Part shown: positions 63,221-64,000 of the stretch, in pieces
Layout: each line of letters begins with the position of its first letter
Position numbering within the stretch: position 1 is the stretch's first letter
Assembly: GCA_001931875.2 (NCBI GenBank)
Contig: MSJH02000795.1
Location: 123,478 to 187,477 of the forward strand
Direction: 5' to 3'
DNA from: Byssochlamys sp. IMV 00236
Lineage: Eukaryota > Ascomycota > Eurotiomycetes > Eurotiales > Thermoascaceae
Length of the DNA stretch: 64,000 nt
The notes under the pieces: generated by a model
Told to the model about the DNA's origin: nothing
Seen by the model: only the letters and a program-made list of their open reading frames with translations
The model's database searches: none
Translations under genes and position numbers: made by a program

Positions 63221-64000
63221 TTATACTAATAAATTTTAAAATATATTAATATAAAATAAAATAAAATAATAATATATATTCTTTTATAATTTTAGTAAAT
63301 ATTAATATATTTTAAAATTTATTAATATAAATTATATGTAAGGAACAGGGGTTCCTAGAGGTTGCTGATAAATTACTCTGCCAGCGATTATAGCGAGAGG
63401 AGTAGCAGCTTTGCGCACTTAGCTCGGAGAAGGGTTTACCGGCAAGACAAAGGGTTAACTGTTATAATAAAGGGTCTAACCAGCGAGATAAAGGGTTAAC
63501 TATCGTGACGAAGGGTCTAACCGGCGTAGAGAAAGGTTTATGCTAGAGGGTTCTAGTAGTAAAGAGTCTATATAAGTAAGGAAATAGTAGGATATATATT
63601 ATATTAGAATAGATTACTGGCTTCTAGTAAGATAGCAATCTAGAGCCTATTTATATTCTAAATCTTAAGCACTTCCTAGCTTTATCTTATATAAATCTTA
63701 AAAGCGGGGAGAGCAGGGTTTAACTAATTACCTCAGTATTATATTTAGATTTAGGGCTTTGCTGCAGTTCTGCGAGCTTATACCCTAGCGGGGAGCTAGG
63801 GGCATAATATTATATACTATAAAATAATAAAACTTAATAGTATTTATAAATATTAATATAATTATTAATAAGTTTAATTATATTAATTATACTAATAAAT
63901 TTTAAAATATATTAATATAAAATAAAATAAAACAGATAATATATATTCTTTTATAATTTTTATAAATATTAATATATTTTAATATATATTAATATATTTT
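63221..64000. repeat. AT-rich repeat flanking the nest, interrupted by a solo LTR
   Basis: A nearly pure A/T sequence of about 115 bp beginning ttatactaataaattttaaa occurs at 63221-63336 and again at 63887-64000, as direct copies on either side of the solo LTR. A related block in reverse complement lies at about 19011-19071, on the other side of element D. It is either an old satellite or an unrecognised decayed element. It runs off the window. Confidence 0.6.
63337..63809 (-). repeat. Solo LTR of family A, little decayed
   Basis: This 473 bp LTR is flanked by the perfect duplication ttata (63332-63336 and 63810-63814) with no internal sequence, so it is a solo LTR. On the plus strand it begins tgtaaggaacaggggttcc and ends ggggcataata. 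It keeps TpG and CpG steps that have been lost from the 432 bp LTRs of A1-A3. The extra 41 bp come from a tandem duplication of a unit containing agggttaact...agggtctaacc (about 63450-63530). Confidence 0.9.

Noticed and set aside
18330..64000. Mitochondrial DNA inserted in the nuclear genome
   Set aside because: The AT content suggested it, but the block shows LTR pairs, target duplications, reverse transcriptase, integrase and chromodomain remnants and a CpA-directed mutation pattern, all explained by RIP of retrotransposons.

Overview
The window is nuclear DNA of a filamentous ascomycete, most likely a eurotiomycete of the Aspergillus/Penicillium type. The evidence is the gene content (single-copy housekeeping genes with short 42-112 bp GT-AG introns), the fungal-type sirtuin, TPR and LYR proteins, and a large retrotransposon block mutated by repeat-induced point mutation (RIP), a process restricted to fungi. 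The species cannot be named from the sequence alone.

Region 1 (1-18,176) is a gene-dense, normal-GC arm with seven intron-containing genes that could be assembled exon by exon: vps26 (retromer, +), mon2 (-), mms2 (ubiquitin E2 variant, +), an LYR-motif protein (+), gir2 (RWD protein, -), acl4 (Rpl4 chaperone, +) and a class I Sir2/Hst1-type sirtuin (+). Two pairs are divergent and share a promoter: mon2/mms2, with paired CACGTG boxes, and gir2/acl4, both linked to ribosome function. Two pairs are convergent: vps26/mon2, both endosome-Golgi trafficking, and the LYR gene/gir2. The first 2.4 kb has no gene that I can support.

Region 2 (about 18,330-64,000) is an abrupt switch to very AT-rich DNA starting about 150 bp after the sirtuin stop codon. 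Nearly all CpA/TpG and CpG steps are gone, so ATG codons have become ATA and coding frames are broken by TAA/TAG. By matching long terminal repeats (LTRs) and target-site duplications (TSDs) I resolve the block into one three-level nest of Ty3/Gypsy elements. The oldest, element D (minus strand, 300 bp LTRs, 19,157-63,203), was split by A1 (20,096-27,618), A2 (27,825-35,331) and C (37,143-60,107). C was itself split by B (minus, 39,038-46,540) and A3 (minus, 50,466-57,974). Removing C restores a continuous D reverse-transcriptase frame. A solo LTR of family A (63,337-63,809) lies outside D in an AT-rich repeat.

Element B is the least decayed. Its gag-protease-reverse transcriptase part keeps normal base composition and a single frame broken only by point nonsense changes, while its integrase end and left LTR are clearly RIP-mutated. 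Two less ordinary signals are an antisense reading frame between pol and the 3' LTR in all three full-length A elements, and an unassigned frame between pol and the 3' LTR of element C. Both are inference from decayed DNA. The block may be pericentromeric or another heterochromatic compartment; it runs off the right end of the window.
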